From Mesostigma viride (taxonomy: Eukaryota; Streptophyta; Mesostigmatophyceae; Mesostigmatales; Mesostigmataceae): a DNA stretch of 64,000 nucleotides. Each line of letters opens with the position of its first letter. The stretch's first letter is position 1. A program made the position numbers and the translations under genes. A model generated the notes under the pieces. That model did not search any database and was not told where the DNA came from. It saw only the letters and a list, made by a program, of their open reading frames with translations. Where the stretch lies: NCBI GenBank assembly GCA_009746045.1, contig RPFO01000648.1, positions 751,279 to 815,278 on the forward strand, in the 5' to 3' direction. Below are positions 35,501 to 45,204 of this stretch, in pieces.

Positions 35501-38500
35501 CAGGAGAAAATGCATGGATGAGCAAGCAGGTGCAAGCAGGGTCGACCAAGGGGTGAACAGGGATGACCATGCTCAGTGGGACAAGTGCGTCGGGGTAAAC
35601 TAGCGCTGTGCCCAAGTAGCCCACCCAGCATCGTGCCCAAACTACCACCGTACAAAACTGCACCTTACTCCGCACGACATAAACGGGGCCAAGGCCAAGG
35701 GGTTCACCAGCAAAAAGTTGCGGAGGATGGTGTCCACTCCAAGGGGCTTACCTGCAAAAAGTTGCGGAGGATGGTATCCACTCCAACGGGCTTACCTGCA
35801 GAAAGTTGCAGAGGATGGTGTCCACCCCAAGAGGCTTACCTGCAAAAAGTTGCAGAGGATGGTATCCACTCCAAGGGGCTTACCTGCAAAAAGTTGCGGA
35901 GGCTGGTGTCCACTCCAAGGGGCTTACCTGCAAAAAGTTGCGGAGGATGGTATCCACTCCAAGGGGCTTACCTGCAAAAAGTTGCAGAGGCTGGTGTCCA
36001 CTCCAAGGGGCTTACCTGCAAAAAGTTGCGGAGGCTGGTGTCCACTCCAAGAGGCTTACCTGCAAAAAGTTGCGGAGGATGGTATCCACTCCAAGGGGCT
36101 TACCTGCAAAAAGTTGCGGAGGCTGGTGTCCACTCCAAGGGGCTTACCTGCAGAAAGTTGCAGAGGATGGTGTCCACCCCAAGGGGCTTACCTGCAAAAA
36201 GTTGCGGAGGATGGTATCCACTCCAAGAGGCTTACCTGCAAAAAGTTGCGGAGGATGGTGTCCACTCCAAGAGGCTTACCTGCAAAAAGTTGCGGAGGAT
36301 GGTATCCACTCCGTATCCAAGCGCGCGAGAGACCGCCTGGCAGTCACTGGTGAGGCGGCTGATCAGCTCCCCCGTGTCGCGCTCGTCGAAGAAGGACATC
36401 TCCTGCGGGGTGGGGGCGTTGGGCGCGCATGCCAGGGTAAAACAAACATAGATGAGACGGCTAGTTGCCGAGGCATGTGGACATAGACGAGGCGGCAAGT
36501 TGCCAAGGCGTGTGGGTCCCATCCGTGCGGGTTAGCCATCCCAGGATGAACCAAACGAGTGCGCCCATGCGGGTTGGCCATGGCAGGATGAACTAAACGA
36601 GTGCGCCCATGCGGGTTGGCCATGGCAGGATGAACCAAACGAGTGCGCCCATGCGGGTTGGCCATGGCAGGATGAACAAAACGCATGCGCCCATGCCGAG
36701 GCACATGGGCCAACGCTCAATGCCCACGGGGCATGGGTGCGCTACGTGGCCTCCCACCGCCGGATCCATCCCATACGATGCACCCAGTAGATGTAAGCCG
36801 TACTGCCTGTGCATTCTGCGGCGTGGTGGAGCCAGCAAGGCAAATGGGGTGGTTCCCACTCTAAGAGGCATCCTATGCGACTGCCACAACCCACACCACA
36901 GCAACCCGATCCCCCGTGAGCGCAAGGTTGGAGGCATCTCCGGCGGTGCGGAACATCAGCCATTTTCTGGCAACGTGAGTTCCCTTCAACCGCTTGCAGG
37001 GCCCTCCTACCACGTGGCCGACGCCAGCATGACACGTGGCGTACCTGGTGCAGCAGCGAGGACAGAAGCTTGATGCGCAGGCGGGACACCTTCAGGGTGG
37101 CATCAAGCAGGGCATGCACGCAGTGGCAGCCGCATGGCAAGGCGCACGGGGGCGGAACAGAAACGTCGCGGGCGGGACAGGGTGGGGCAAAAGGGCAAAC
37201 ACCAGGGGTGGAAGATTCATGGTCAATGAGAGCGTAGGGGCTTCATGGCTCCCCTGCCCAAAGAAATGAAGGTGAGTATCCTTTTCATCCTCATAGTTAT
37301 GGGAGACAGACAAGGGAGGGAGTAGAGGTGCAATAGAGGAGAAGTGAGGGAGGGACCACAGGGAGGGCAAGGGGTATGGAAAGTACAATGGGGGTTTGTT
37401 AAGTCTCTTTCGGGCCAAAAAAGGTGAAGAACGTACTGCCATCGAGACAGTAATGCACAGGGTCAGCATGGGAGCACTGGATGCCGCAGGAGCCGCACAC
37501 GCAGCCATACGCACACGCAGCGCGTTGATGCCTGCACACGCAGCCATACAAGCCCACGGTACTAAGAAACACCAGACAGAACCCAAGTTCAACAAGGGTG
37601 GCTGGCCCACCACCGGACCGTATGCAAATACACAATATGAGCCGTGACATGGTGCCAACACATAGTGCACAACATCAGCAAATAGTGTGCGATAACAGCA
37701 TGAAGCACGGTGCATAAAGCATGAAGAGTACTCACCAGCCGGATGCCCACGAGGCTGAAGGTGATGCTCCTCCCCGCGCTGGTGACGTGGCCGATGACAG
37801 CATTCGGTATCGCGAGTACAGTGTGGCGGACGACAGCATCCGGTATCGCGAGTACGGCAGTGTAGGCGCCCGCGCAGACCCACAGGGGATGCACCATGTC
37901 CACCAACATGCCCGGCAGGTGACAAGGGCAGGTGACAGCGGCAGGCGAGGGGCAATGGTAGGTGAGGAGCAAGGGCAGGAGGACAAGGGCAGGTGGGGCG
38001 GGTGCAAGAAGCGGGCATGGACAGGTGCGTGTGGCAGCATCAGCATGGATCCCTGTATAGCCGAAACTGCAAACGCCACGACAAAGTGAGCTCCGTGAAG
38101 AAGGGCAACGTGAGGGGGATACAGCTGGGGGAGGGGTGAAGCGGGACGGAGTTCCTCATGAGGACAAAAACAGAACCACAGAGAAGTGTGTTGCCGCAAC
38201 AAGGAGACAAAGGGAAGGCACCCTACTAATGTCGCCGTTGTCATCAGCCATGAGATGTATTTCTAACATGCCGTCATTCGACGTGTGATGTATGATTAGA
38301 CATGCCGTCATTTGACGTGTGATGTATGATTAGACATGCCGTCATTCGACGTGTGATGTATGATTAGACAAGCCGTCATTTGATGTGTGATGTATGATTA
38401 GACATGCCGTCATTCGACGTGTGATGTATGATTAGACATGCCGTCATTCGACGTGTGATGTATGATTAGACATGCCGTCATTTGATGTGTGATGTATGAT

Positions 38501-41500
38501 TAGACATGCCGTCATTTGATGTGTGATGTATGATTAGACATGCCGTCATTTGATCTGTGATGTATGATTAGACATGCCGTCATTCGACGTGTGATGTATG
38601 ATTAGACATGCCGTCATTCGACGTGTGATCTATGATTAGACATGCCGTCATTTGATGTGTGATGTATGATTAGACATGCCGTCATTCGACGCGTGATGTA
38701 TGATTAGACATGCCGTCATTCGACGTGTGATGTATGATTAGACATGCCGTCATTCGACGTGTGATGTATGATTAGACATGCCGTCATTCGACGTGTCATG
38801 TATGATTAGACATGCCGTCATTTGACGTGTGATGTATGATTAGACATGCCGTCATTAGACGTAAAGCTTTGCTGGATTGACGTGAATGGCACTGCCACGA
38901 TCCGCCATTAGGAGATCTTTGACGCCCATTCTGACAACAGTGCCCCCAGCATATCTACCTAGCCGCCATCTGTCCATCATCTCAAAAAGCAACGCATGCG
39001 TATGCTTGGCTGGCGCGCTCGTTCAGCACACGCCCATGCATAGTGCCAAGAGTGGAACCTGCAGCGTGCCGTGAGACGCGCCATGAGAGGTGCTGTAAGA
39101 CGTCACCGCAACTCCATGACATGCCCCCACTTAAGTACGTTCGAGTCTGCATGAACCCAAACTGCTCACCGGCAGCACGCCACCACGTGGCCCCCCATGA
39201 AGGCGCGCGCACCTACTTGGCGAGCGCAAACACAGGGGATACATAGACAAGCACGTGCGCGACCGTCGCCACTCATGGAGCAGTGGGGGTGGCAGTACGA
39301 TGGCGGCGCCAAGCACCTACTTGGCGAGCGCAAACACGGCGGAGGCGGCCACGAGGCGCCCCACGTTGTGCACCAGCGCAGCGTTCTGCTGGCTCCACGC
39401 GAGCGCTGGCGCCTGCCCCCCGGCACTGCTGGTGAAGATGCTGGCGGTGATGTAGTGGGGAATGCACACCTCCGCGCCCTGCAGGCAAGCGATGGCACAC
39501 ACGGGCATGAAGGGGCGGGCACGAGAGGGCACAAGAGGGCAGAAGAGGGCACAAAGAGGTTAGATCACGGCGAAAGCGGTGCAGGCCACGCCATGCCGTG
39601 CCACCATAAATACATCATGCCATCCCACGCCATGCCACGCCACGCTGTGCCATGCCATCCAAAGCGTGGCATTTGAAGGAACTGTTCAGCACGCTAATCC
39701 CCAGCCATTCTGGCGCTGTAAGGACCTTATAGGTGCCAGCCCTCTATGACAACAATCATATGACACGTGGCAACATGACAAGCTCTTGCCGCCTCCTCCT
39801 CCCTCCTCGATCCTCCCTCCTCCCTCCTCCCTCCACCCTCCACCCTCCTCCCTCCTCCCTCCTCCCTCCTCCCTCCTCCCTCCTCCCTCCTCCCTCCCCC
39901 TCCCTCCTCCCTCCTCCCTCCTCCCTCCTCCCTCCTCCTCCCTCCTCCCTCCTCCCTCCTCCCTCCTCCTCCTCCCTCTCCCTCCCTCCTCCCTCCTCCC
40001 TCCTCCCTCCTCCCTCCCTCCCCTCCTCTCCCTCCTCCCTCCTCCCTCCTCCTCCTCCCTCCTCCTCCCTCCCTCCTCCTCCCTCCTCCCTCCCTCCTCC
40101 CTCCCTCCTCCCTCCCTCCTCCCTCCTCCCTCCCTCCCTCCTCCTCCCTCCTCCCTCCCTCCTCCCCCTCCTCCCTCCCTCCTCCCTCCCTCCTCCCTCC
40201 CTCCTCCCTCCCTCCTCCTCCCTCCCTCCTCCTCCCTCCTCCCTCCTCCCTCCCTCCTCCCTCCCTCCTCCCTCCTCTCCTCCCTCCCTCCTCCCTCCCT
40301 CCTCCCTCCCTCCTCCCTCCCTCCTCCCTCCTCCTCCCTCCCTCCTCCCTCCCTCCTCCCTCCCTCCTCCCTCCTTCCTCCCTCCCTCCTCTCTCCCTCC
40401 TCCCTCCTCTTTCCTCTTTATGGCCGCCCCGCAGCATTCTCTCCCTGGGCTTCCCATATGCTATCCCGCTTGTACAGCACGTTACAGAACAGCCCACAAC
40501 AAACAGCCCCTGTGTAAATAGGGGCACTGTATGGGGCAATCGCGAGGGAGCGAGCGCACCAGGGAGGGACGGTGATGGGATTCCGTTTTCTAGGCAAGCA
40601 CACTGGGGAGGAAGCGACGAGGCCACGAGGGAGAGAGGCGAACGCTGTGGAGAGTGACACCTGGCAGGCATGTTGGCAGGCAGGCATGCGTGTGGGGCAG
40701 GGCAGGGTGACGAAGGGCGTGGGGAAGGGAGGAGAAGGCAACAGGGGCAGTACGAGGGCTAGGACGGCAAAGGAAGGACGCACCCGGTCCAGGAAGGGGC
40801 CGGTGCAAAGGCCAGGAACGTGGTGAATTTGTACTACATGCCTGCTGGCACCCTACACAAGAAGTGATGCTAGCCTCTCCTTCCGCTGCTTGAATGCGGA
40901 ATGTTGGTGTGTAAAAGGCTACATTCTGCCACGGAGTGTGGCCAATCCAGCATGTAGGGATCTCCACGATCTATTAATTGATATGACGAGTAGCAACGGG
41001 AGAAGCAATCTATTTTTTGTGGATGGACAACGTACAACCATCTAAATGGCTCGCAAAGCAGAGGGCATAGCGCTACGTACCGAGGCAACCAGCAAACAGA
41101 CTAGACACGTTATAATCAGGACGCCATCCTCCAACAAGAGTGGCAACAGCCCGTTTGACCGCTGCGCCCACGACTTCGTTTCTTCTGGTTTGCGACCAGC
41201 GTTGGCGTGCGGGCGTGACCTGCTAGTACTATAGCCCGCCCGGGGATACCCATCCGGGAACATTTTCCCGATCCATTCGAAAAAATTCGGCTTCTTCTTG
41301 GTGTCTCCGCCTGCACCAAGATCATCCTCATTCAGGCCATCCATAGACTTTAACCATTCTTTCAGGGGACCTAAATGCGCGCCCAGCTGGCTGCGGCATG
41401 TCCCGTTCAAAGGCCTGCTATGCCCAGCCGATTTACTCCTAGACAGTAATGTCCGGCCAGGGCGAGGCTGTGCAAGTAACTTTCGTAGGCCATGTCTCTC

Positions 41501-41599
41501 TACAGGCGGCCTAAGCGACCGCAGCAATACATGCCCTTGTTGCCCAGACTGCCGGATAGCCGGCGGCCTGCTCACAGGTGACCAGGCGCACCAAGCCAT
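11486..41599 (-). CDS. ABCB-type half ABC transporter, 18 exons, predicted organellar
   Basis: Exons from 5' to 3' on the minus strand: 41599-41081, 39478-39321, 37778-37736, 37089-37045, 36402-36280, 35368-35265, 34654-34600, 34289-34219, 19411-19309, 18384-18114, 17523-17447, 16537-16481, 15769-15695, 15252-15178, 14505-14341, 13291-12951, 12039-11979, 11596-11486. Every junction agrees in phase and the sum is 2454 nt (817 residues plus stop), normal for a TMD-NBD half-transporter of the TAP/ABCB group. The product should dimerise and export a substrate from an organelle membrane using ATP. All junctions are GT-AG except one GC-AG (donor at 35264). The ATG at 41599 was chosen because an acid-poor Arg/Ser-rich leader follows; upstream non-coding exons are possible. 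The substrate cannot be told. About 92% of the locus is intron, largely tandem repeats. Confidence 0.9.
12084..12306. repeat. (GGTT)n tetranucleotide array in ABC intron 16
   Basis: Short (GGGT)n lead-in, then about 47 uninterrupted ggtt units. It lies between exon 16 (ends 12951) and exon 17 (starts 12039). No frame is closed by a stop, which creates spurious ORFs on both strands. Confidence 0.97.
13436..14104. mobile_element. MITE-like element with about 125-bp terminal inverted repeats
   Basis: The left end (13436-about 13562) and the reverse complement of the right end (about 13980-14104) align along their length: both start GCGGGG-CC-GA-ATT, continue attaagaggtaccttgaaa, and share gatatatttttggaggcg and tagtattgtacgacaaca. 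The 669-bp element is AT-richer than its host intron and encodes no transposase, so it is non-autonomous. I could not fix a target-site duplication. An internal copy of the TIR-like motif (ttaaataagaggtatacctc) lies at about 13619-13640. Confidence 0.85.
14107..14150. repeat. Short interstitial CCCTAAA-like stretch
   Basis: Variants of ccctaaa (aaaccctacgccctgaaccctaaaccctaagccct) directly beside the right end of the MITE-like element; resembles plant/algal telomere repeat. Confidence 0.6.
14230..14249 (-). repeat. Copy of ABC exon 15 end plus 5' splice site
   Basis: The minus strand reads TACAACACCACG|gtgagt. The true junction at 14341 reads TACAACACGACG|gtgagt. The copy lies in the intron about 95 bp downstream, with a weaker intermediate copy near 14280-14300. 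Confidence 0.75.
14645..14955 (+). pseudogene. nad5: NUMT: fragment of mitochondrial nad5 inside ABC intron 14
   Basis: A very AT-rich stretch in an otherwise GC-rich intron. The plus strand encodes the C-terminal part of NADH dehydrogenase subunit 5 (complex I): [41 protein letters not shown], then a hydrophobic segment with YDLFFLAKK. The frame is interrupted once, by TAA at 14829-14831, and continues in the same frame afterwards. It has no start and both ends break off, so it is a nuclear insert of mitochondrial DNA, antisense to the host gene. Confidence 0.88.
15091..15107 (-). repeat. Copy of ABC exon 14 donor region
   Basis: A 17-base identity (gctgggtgcccacctgc) to 15165-15181, which spans the CAG|gtgggc donor of exon 14. 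Confidence 0.7.
15617..15647 (-). repeat. Degenerate copy of ABC exon 13 end, donor changed to GC
   Basis: The minus strand reads GGGGCAG|gcgcgcgtgctg, against the true GGGGCAG|gtgcgcgtgctg at 15695. Confidence 0.65.
15781..15825. repeat. G-rich homopolymer tract
   Basis: Runs of 14-15 G, a few bases upstream (on the minus strand) of the Walker A exon acceptor. On the transcribed strand this is a C-rich polypyrimidine tract. Confidence 0.85.
16230..16492 (-). repeat. 52-bp array of duplicated 5' splice sites (ABC exon 12)
   Basis: Donor motif GCATTT|gtaagtggacaag occurs at the true junction (16481) and again at exact 52-bp steps (gtccacttac at 16471, 16419, 16367, 16315, 16263). Each unit carries exonic sequence equivalent to VTAF plus a consensus GTAAGT donor; the most distal unit has diverged to gaatac. 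Confidence 0.92.
16595..16890. repeat. 43-bp minisatellite, about 6-7 copies
   Basis: Unit cagggtgggagacagaataa followed by caagagaccgattagccgattag, in the intron between ABC exons 11 and 12. Confidence 0.92.
17375..17396 (-). repeat. Degenerate copy of ABC exon 11 end plus donor
   Basis: The minus strand TCACGCCCCGCC|gtatgg resembles the true TCACGCCCTGAC|gtatgt at 17447. Confidence 0.65.
18114..19411 (-). CDS. ABC transporter exons 9-10: end of transmembrane domain and linker
   Basis: Exon 9 (19411-19309) encodes the cytoplasmic loop into TM5 ([18 protein letters not shown] to LLDLAK). Exon 10 (18384-18114) encodes the last TM helix region ([18 protein letters not shown], then FMVYVDMAM) and the linker ending [13 protein letters not shown], typical just before an ABCB NBD. 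Exon 10 ends in a Gly/Gln-rich stretch; its donor G|gtacgt is inferred from phase, and exon 11 supplies the two missing bases. Confidence 0.85.
19202..19248 (-). repeat. Partial exon copy: last 42 nt of ABC exon 9 plus donor
   Basis: The minus strand repeats the codons for [13 protein letters not shown] with very few changes, and the real AAG|gtgatg becomes AAC|gtgggc. It lies about 60 bp downstream of the real exon 9 end (19309). The copy is not needed for the reading frame. Confidence 0.88.
19481..33980. repeat. 14.5-kb minisatellite, 23-bp unit, about 630 copies, in ABC intron 8
   Basis: Unit gaggcacggtagaggccgtgatg on the plus strand. It fills nearly all of the 14.8-kb intron between exon 8 (ends 34219) and exon 9 (starts 19411). 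Variant units (gacatgatg, ccatgatg, 20-22 bp deletions) crowd the left 2.5 kb and the right 150 bp. From about 21975 to 33835 I see only identical units, about 515. All three minus frames lack stops because 23 is not a multiple of 3 and the unit has no stop in any minus phase, so ORFs of about 4,900 codons appear; they are not genes. Confidence 0.97.
34219..36402 (-). CDS. ABC transporter exons 5-8: core of transmembrane domain
   Basis: Exon 5 (36402-36280) has the ABCB hallmark [17 protein letters not shown]. Exon 6 (35368-35265) is a TM helix pair region ending LLLAIHYG. Exon 7 (34654-34600) gives [15 protein letters not shown]. Exon 8 (34289-34219) gives the coupling region [15 protein letters not shown]. 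Exon 6 joins exon 7 only if the intron uses a GC donor (CAG|gcatgt at 35265/35264): the codon AG|G then restores YGRW in frame. The next GT donor (CAT|gtgcgg) would be out of phase with exon 7. Confidence 0.85.
34318..34440. repeat. 17-bp minisatellite, about 7 copies
   Basis: Unit aggcaagggttgcggcc, just upstream of the acceptor of ABC exon 8 (34289). Confidence 0.9.
35712..36290 (-). repeat. 44-bp array of duplicated exon end plus 5' splice site (ABC exon 5)
   Basis: About 13 units. On the minus strand each unit is 30 nt of exon 5 (codons for [10 protein letters not shown]) followed by 14 nt of intron starting gtaagc. The real exon is the highest-coordinate unit, ending at 36280. Units alternate between small variants (gat/ggt, gag/ggg), as expected of unequal exchange. 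Confidence 0.95.
36515..36690. repeat. 42-bp minisatellite, about 4 copies
   Basis: Unit built on catgcgggttggccatggca with ggatgaaccaaacgagtgcg, in the intron upstream of ABC exon 5. Confidence 0.88.
37045..41599 (-). CDS. ABC transporter exons 1-4: transit-like leader and first TM helices
   Basis: Exon 1 (41599-41081) starts [17 protein letters not shown]. It is rich in Arg, Ser and Pro and nearly free of acidic residues for about 75 positions, as expected of a chloroplast or mitochondrial transit peptide. After a charged stretch it enters TM1 ([17 protein letters not shown]). Exon 2 (39478-39321) continues [15 protein letters not shown]. Exon 3 (37778-37736) gives [13 protein letters not shown] and exon 4 (37089-37045) [15 protein letters not shown], the usual run-up to the FFD motif. 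Exons 3 and 4 are only 43 and 45 bp, so their edges rest on splice consensus and phase. Confidence 0.75.
37800..37866. repeat. About 33-bp tandem duplication upstream of ABC exon 3
   Basis: Two copies of gacagcat(t/c)cggtatcgcgagtac in tandem, just upstream of the exon 3 acceptor at 37779 on the minus strand. Confidence 0.8.
38262..38868. repeat. 34-bp minisatellite, about 18 copies
   Basis: Unit catgccgtcattcgacgtgt plus gatgtatgattaga, with c/t variation at the cgac/tgat position. It lies in the intron between ABC exons 2 and 3. Confidence 0.95.
39209..39233 (-). repeat. Copy of ABC exon 2 end plus 5' splice site
   Basis: 25 identical bases to 39313-39338, spanning TTTGCGCTCGCCAA|gtaggt, the donor of exon 2. 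The copy lies about 100 bp into the intron. Confidence 0.9.
39786..40412. repeat. Pure polypyrimidine tract (CCTCCCT)n
   Basis: About 625 bp of C and T only on the plus strand (GGGAGGA on the coding strand), in ABC intron 1 between exons 1 and 2. Long polypurine/polypyrimidine mirror tracts can form triplex DNA. Confidence 0.95.
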
Positions 41600-43744
41600 G
41601 CCTAGGAGCCAGGCAGCGGAGCTACTTGCGTCTGACCCTACACCACGACATAACGCGTACTCAGAGACACGATCGACATTGCATTTAGTGATAATTCCAA
41701 CATGTTTACCCTCCCGGGCTGCTATGCGTTGACGCCATTATGGCCGGCCACCGTGCCCATGGCTATGGAGACACGTGACAGGACCAAGCTGGCAAACCAT
41801 GCTCGGATGGCGTTCAAAAAGGCTGACTGTAGCGCAAAGCCGATCGAAAAAGGGAACGCCCCGTTACAGCTGGCAGAAACTCCTGCGGCATGTGGTATGG
41901 GCGATATTTTTTGTCGGGCGAACATCATTCTGCCCGCAGGAGAAGAGCACCGCGCTTGGCAGGTGGCGCCCAACTGACCCAAGTCAGCCGGAATTAGTGC
42001 AGATGAAGCTTGGATGAAGCGTTGTCGACGCCGATGGAGTGAGTTAATGCTGTCAGTCGTAACGGCGCAGCTGCTGCCTGCTGGCCTGCTGCCTGCTGCT
42101 GTTGTTGTTGTTGTTGTTGTTGTTGTTGTGTGCTTGTGTGAGTTGTGTCCCACGCCTGCTGAAGTGCTGATCAGTGATCACGCATGTAACATGTTGACGC
42201 TGCCAGTGTGTCAACTGTCAATTACTGTCCACCTGTGTCAACATACTGTACATACTTGGGCCATGCGGCCCTCGTGACAACAAGTCGGCCCTCGTGACCA
42301 CCAAGCGCTGGTCTCACTCCTGTGAGTCGGGTCCAGGTCGGGTCCAGGTCGGGTCCAGTGTCCAGTGACACGAGCTTCGTTCCAGACGCATTACTGTAGT
42401 CGCAAACTACACTGCTGTATAAAAGTTACGTAAACGCAAGCGTAAGCGTAGCCTTTTTCGTGGGAAAACGCCTGCCAGGACCTCGGCCATCGCGCGTCCT
42501 AATTCCGTTGAAGTGCTTGTACCGTAGTCGCAGATTGGCGTTAATCGTGTGCCAGTGAGGCGAAGAAGCAGTAAGGATGTGTGACAGCATGTCCCTCCCG
42601 CAATAGAGATAGCCTTCTCAACGGCGATTATGGACGGAGTACAGGACGTGAGACTACGCTTACTACGTCCTAACCTGGTCGCTAAAGCCGTCGCCTCCAC
42701 TTTTGCCTCACGAAAAGGAATACTGCAAAGGATGCTGATGGCGGGCGAAAGAACATCCTAGTATACGTGGGGATCCTCTTTGGAATCACGAGTGGCATTC
42801 CCGGATTACGTATTTATACAGGAACCCTAATCACGTTTGCCAGCTTTCGTAACCTATTGACCGCCACCGCGCATACTGCTGCTTGTTTCTAGCCGACCGC
42901 TACACAGGTTATTGAGAGAGCGAAGCTACTCGGCAGTCGGCTTGTGAAAACCGAACGCTACCTGGAAACTAGACAATCAACCGACATGAAAAGGCAGTAG
43001 TTGATCACAGTTGGGTTCCTGAAACTTCACTTATTGCGGTTATGACCGGGCAGCTTCGTGACTTATTTGCGCCTCAGCTAGTCTCAGCTTGAACAGACGA
43101 TTTGTTGAAGATCGTATCACGACGACGACGACACGTATAGATCAATAACATCGATCAGAGGACTGACAATAAAAGCTATGATGCATCGATCATTGATACG
43201 AAGCGTGCATTTGTTCTACTTGCGTCTAGCTGCGTAATGATCACCTCCCTCACCTTGGTGTTGGAACTTGTGGGTGAGACAAAAGAATGTGTTCCTTATC
43301 GTGTGTTGAAGTCTGACTATCAAATTGTCTCTGGCACCCTGTATGGTTGGCACCTAAACTGTGGCCCAATAAAGTTGAGAACTCATGTGTTGTCGAGGGG
43401 GGTGCTCGATTTCAGACACAAACTCTTAGTTTCCCATAAGTGGCCTTTGGACCCTACCTACCTAGCATTGTGGCACTTTTCAAAGCAAAATTATGAGCCC
43501 CCAAGAATCAGGGGGTGCATGTGCAGGGAGGAAAGATGGTCAGCTCAGCGAGCTCTATCTTTTGAGCATATTGGTCTATGGAAAACTTTCAATTTTCCGA
43601 AATTGGCCCAACGCGAGGTCCCGGATGCGGCACAGCACTGTGTCAGGGAGAGCCAGAGCCTTGCAGTGGTGGCAGACGTCAGCATATACCCAAAACTCCG
43701 CAAAGGTTTTCACCTTTGCGGAGTGTCTGATCAGAATATACCCA
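41600..43744. other. ABC gene 5' flank and unrecognised sequence
   Basis: GC content falls here. A minus ORF at 42153-41722 has an acid-poor C-terminal half and could be an upstream exon, but I find no compelling splice into exon 1. The plus ORF at 43237-43851 (204 codons) resembles no family I know and runs into repeat sequence at its end. A perfect 12-bp hairpin (actccgcaaagg) lies at 43695-43724. Confidence 0.5.
42096..42129. repeat. (GTT)n microsatellite upstream of ABC gene
   Basis: About ten gtt units following ctgctg, 0.5 kb upstream of the chosen ABC start. Confidence 0.9.
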
Positions 43745-43750
43745 TACCGG

Positions 43751-43786
43751 CATTTCTGGCCTGCGCTGGTTGTCTCTTTGATATAC
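43751..43786 (+). mobile_element. Very short 3' end of the YIDD-RT element
   Basis: ttctggcctgcgctggttgtctctttgat matches the 3' end of the element at 45205-46384. It is flanked by a duplicated atacccataccgg on both sides, a possible target-site duplication. Confidence 0.55.
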
Positions 43787-43989
43787 CCATACCGGGTCTG
43801 CACCATCCTGCAAGCACCCCCCCCTCTATATGGTTCTTGCTATCCGTTTGACTGCAGATTTGGGTTCAGCTCGCCGAGTGTTATCGGTTTGTCCGTCAGA
43901 CCGTCTCCACGAAAGTCCAAATTCCAGCTAGAAAGGAACCTTGTAAATACAGGCGTTTTGTTTGGACACCCCCCCGTATCGGTACTGGA

Positions 43990-44510
43990 ACCTACCTACC
44001 GGCCTGCGAGGACCGCAAGCAAGTGCTCTTCAAGGTTGATGGTCCTCACGGTGCTCACATACGGCGCCGAGGCCGCATGGACGCTCACGGACCAGCTGGT
44101 CAGCAGGCTGAACGGCACTGTAACTAGGATGATCCGACAGGTCATGAACGTAGGATTTTACACGCATAGAGTCGTTGTATAGGGGTATGCCTCGCATTTC
44201 CGATGAGATTACGCAACGTCGAATAGCATTTGTAGGACAATTCATTGCCCGAACCAGTCGAGGGTAGACACCGCCATTGGTCTGGCCGGCCCTCAGCGGC
44301 TTGGCTAGCCAGAGCGGCTTATATCGTGACGTGGCCTGGCCTCAAGAACAAACCCAGGCAGGTTGGTAGACCAGCAATAAACTACACATTTCAGTTGCTG
44401 GCCGACCGCATGGTCCCAGCTCAGTTTGAACACCGCATTTCCTCCCCCACTGCCCCAGTGCTCACCTCCATACACCCCAGCTTAGGGGAAGACAGCAGCA
44501 ATTAATAATA
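43990..44510 (+). pseudogene. L1/I-type non-LTR reverse transcriptase, C-terminal remnant
   Basis: Frame at about 44010-44180 reads SSRLMVLTVLTYGAEAAWTL then SRLNGTVTRMIRQVMN, the usual segment after the RT thumb of endonuclease LINEs. After a stop come MPRISDEITQRRIAFVGQF and, in another frame, QLLADRMVPAQFEHRISS. Stops and frameshifts show it is dead. The last part matches 7715-8073 and 48365-48710. Confidence 0.75.
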
Positions 44511-44575
44511 ATAAGCATGTGACTGCGTCACGTGGGTGCCAATACAGAGTAAAGGAACCTTCAACCCTATATAGC

Positions 44576-44813
44576 TCGAAACACACGCCCTGATCAAGCA
44601 TGCTGTTTCCGGCCCCACCGTCTAGGTCATCTAGTGGCTCTATAGATATACACGTAAGCCAGCCATAATTTCAATGCACAAGGATACAAATTTCCATCAC
44701 CATTCATCTTCATCATCCTGAACGACTCGAACACGCGGACAAGATAACGGCAGGCTCGAGCTACCATGGTCCGGATTCTCCCGATTTCTGGCCTGCGCTG
44801 GTTGTCTCCTTGC
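44576..44813 (+). mobile_element. 5'-truncated copy of the YIDD-RT element 3' end
   Basis: About 238 bp nearly identical to 46144-46384 (cgaaacacacgccctgatca to gcgctggttgtctccttg). Confidence 0.8.
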
Positions 44814-45204
44814 TATATGCACAGCGAGAAGGAGGGAGGGCGCCCTAGCTTCTCTCACTGCCGCAAGTGGGCAGGCCACAGAGCGCTCTCTCCACAGCAT
44901 GGTGCATGCTGGGGCGCAACTCTGAGGGTGCAATACAACCAGTGCAATACCATAGGTAGGCTGACGCATAGCTTATGCTACAAAGGTGAGGTGGGCTGAA
45001 GACGTCGGCTAACTAAGGCGCAAGCTGATGACCACAAGGTGCTAGAGCTAATTGAAGGTACTATAACGCTGTGCGCCAATATCATTTCAAGTGGTGTAAT
45101 GTTACTTAAGCTATCCCTTTGTCGATTGCCCCCATCTAGACAACTAGCTTGCTCTATCCCGGGGGCCGGAGCCCGGGGGGGCTTCCACAGTTTCTTGTTG
45201 ACAT

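Noticed and set aside
35712-36290. CRISPR-like regular array
   Set aside because: Units are contiguous with no unique spacers, and the context is eukaryotic intron.
35576-36486. Plus-strand ORFs of 211-291 codons with 44-residue repeats
   Set aside because: Reverse-strand reading of the 44-bp donor array; the sense strand is the ABC gene.
41722-42153. Minus ORF as first exon of the ABC gene
   Set aside because: It looks leader-like in part, but no donor/acceptor pair joins it convincingly to exon 1; left undecided.
43237-43851. 204-codon plus ORF as a gene
   Set aside because: No recognisable motif, and its end runs through a retroelement 3' fragment.
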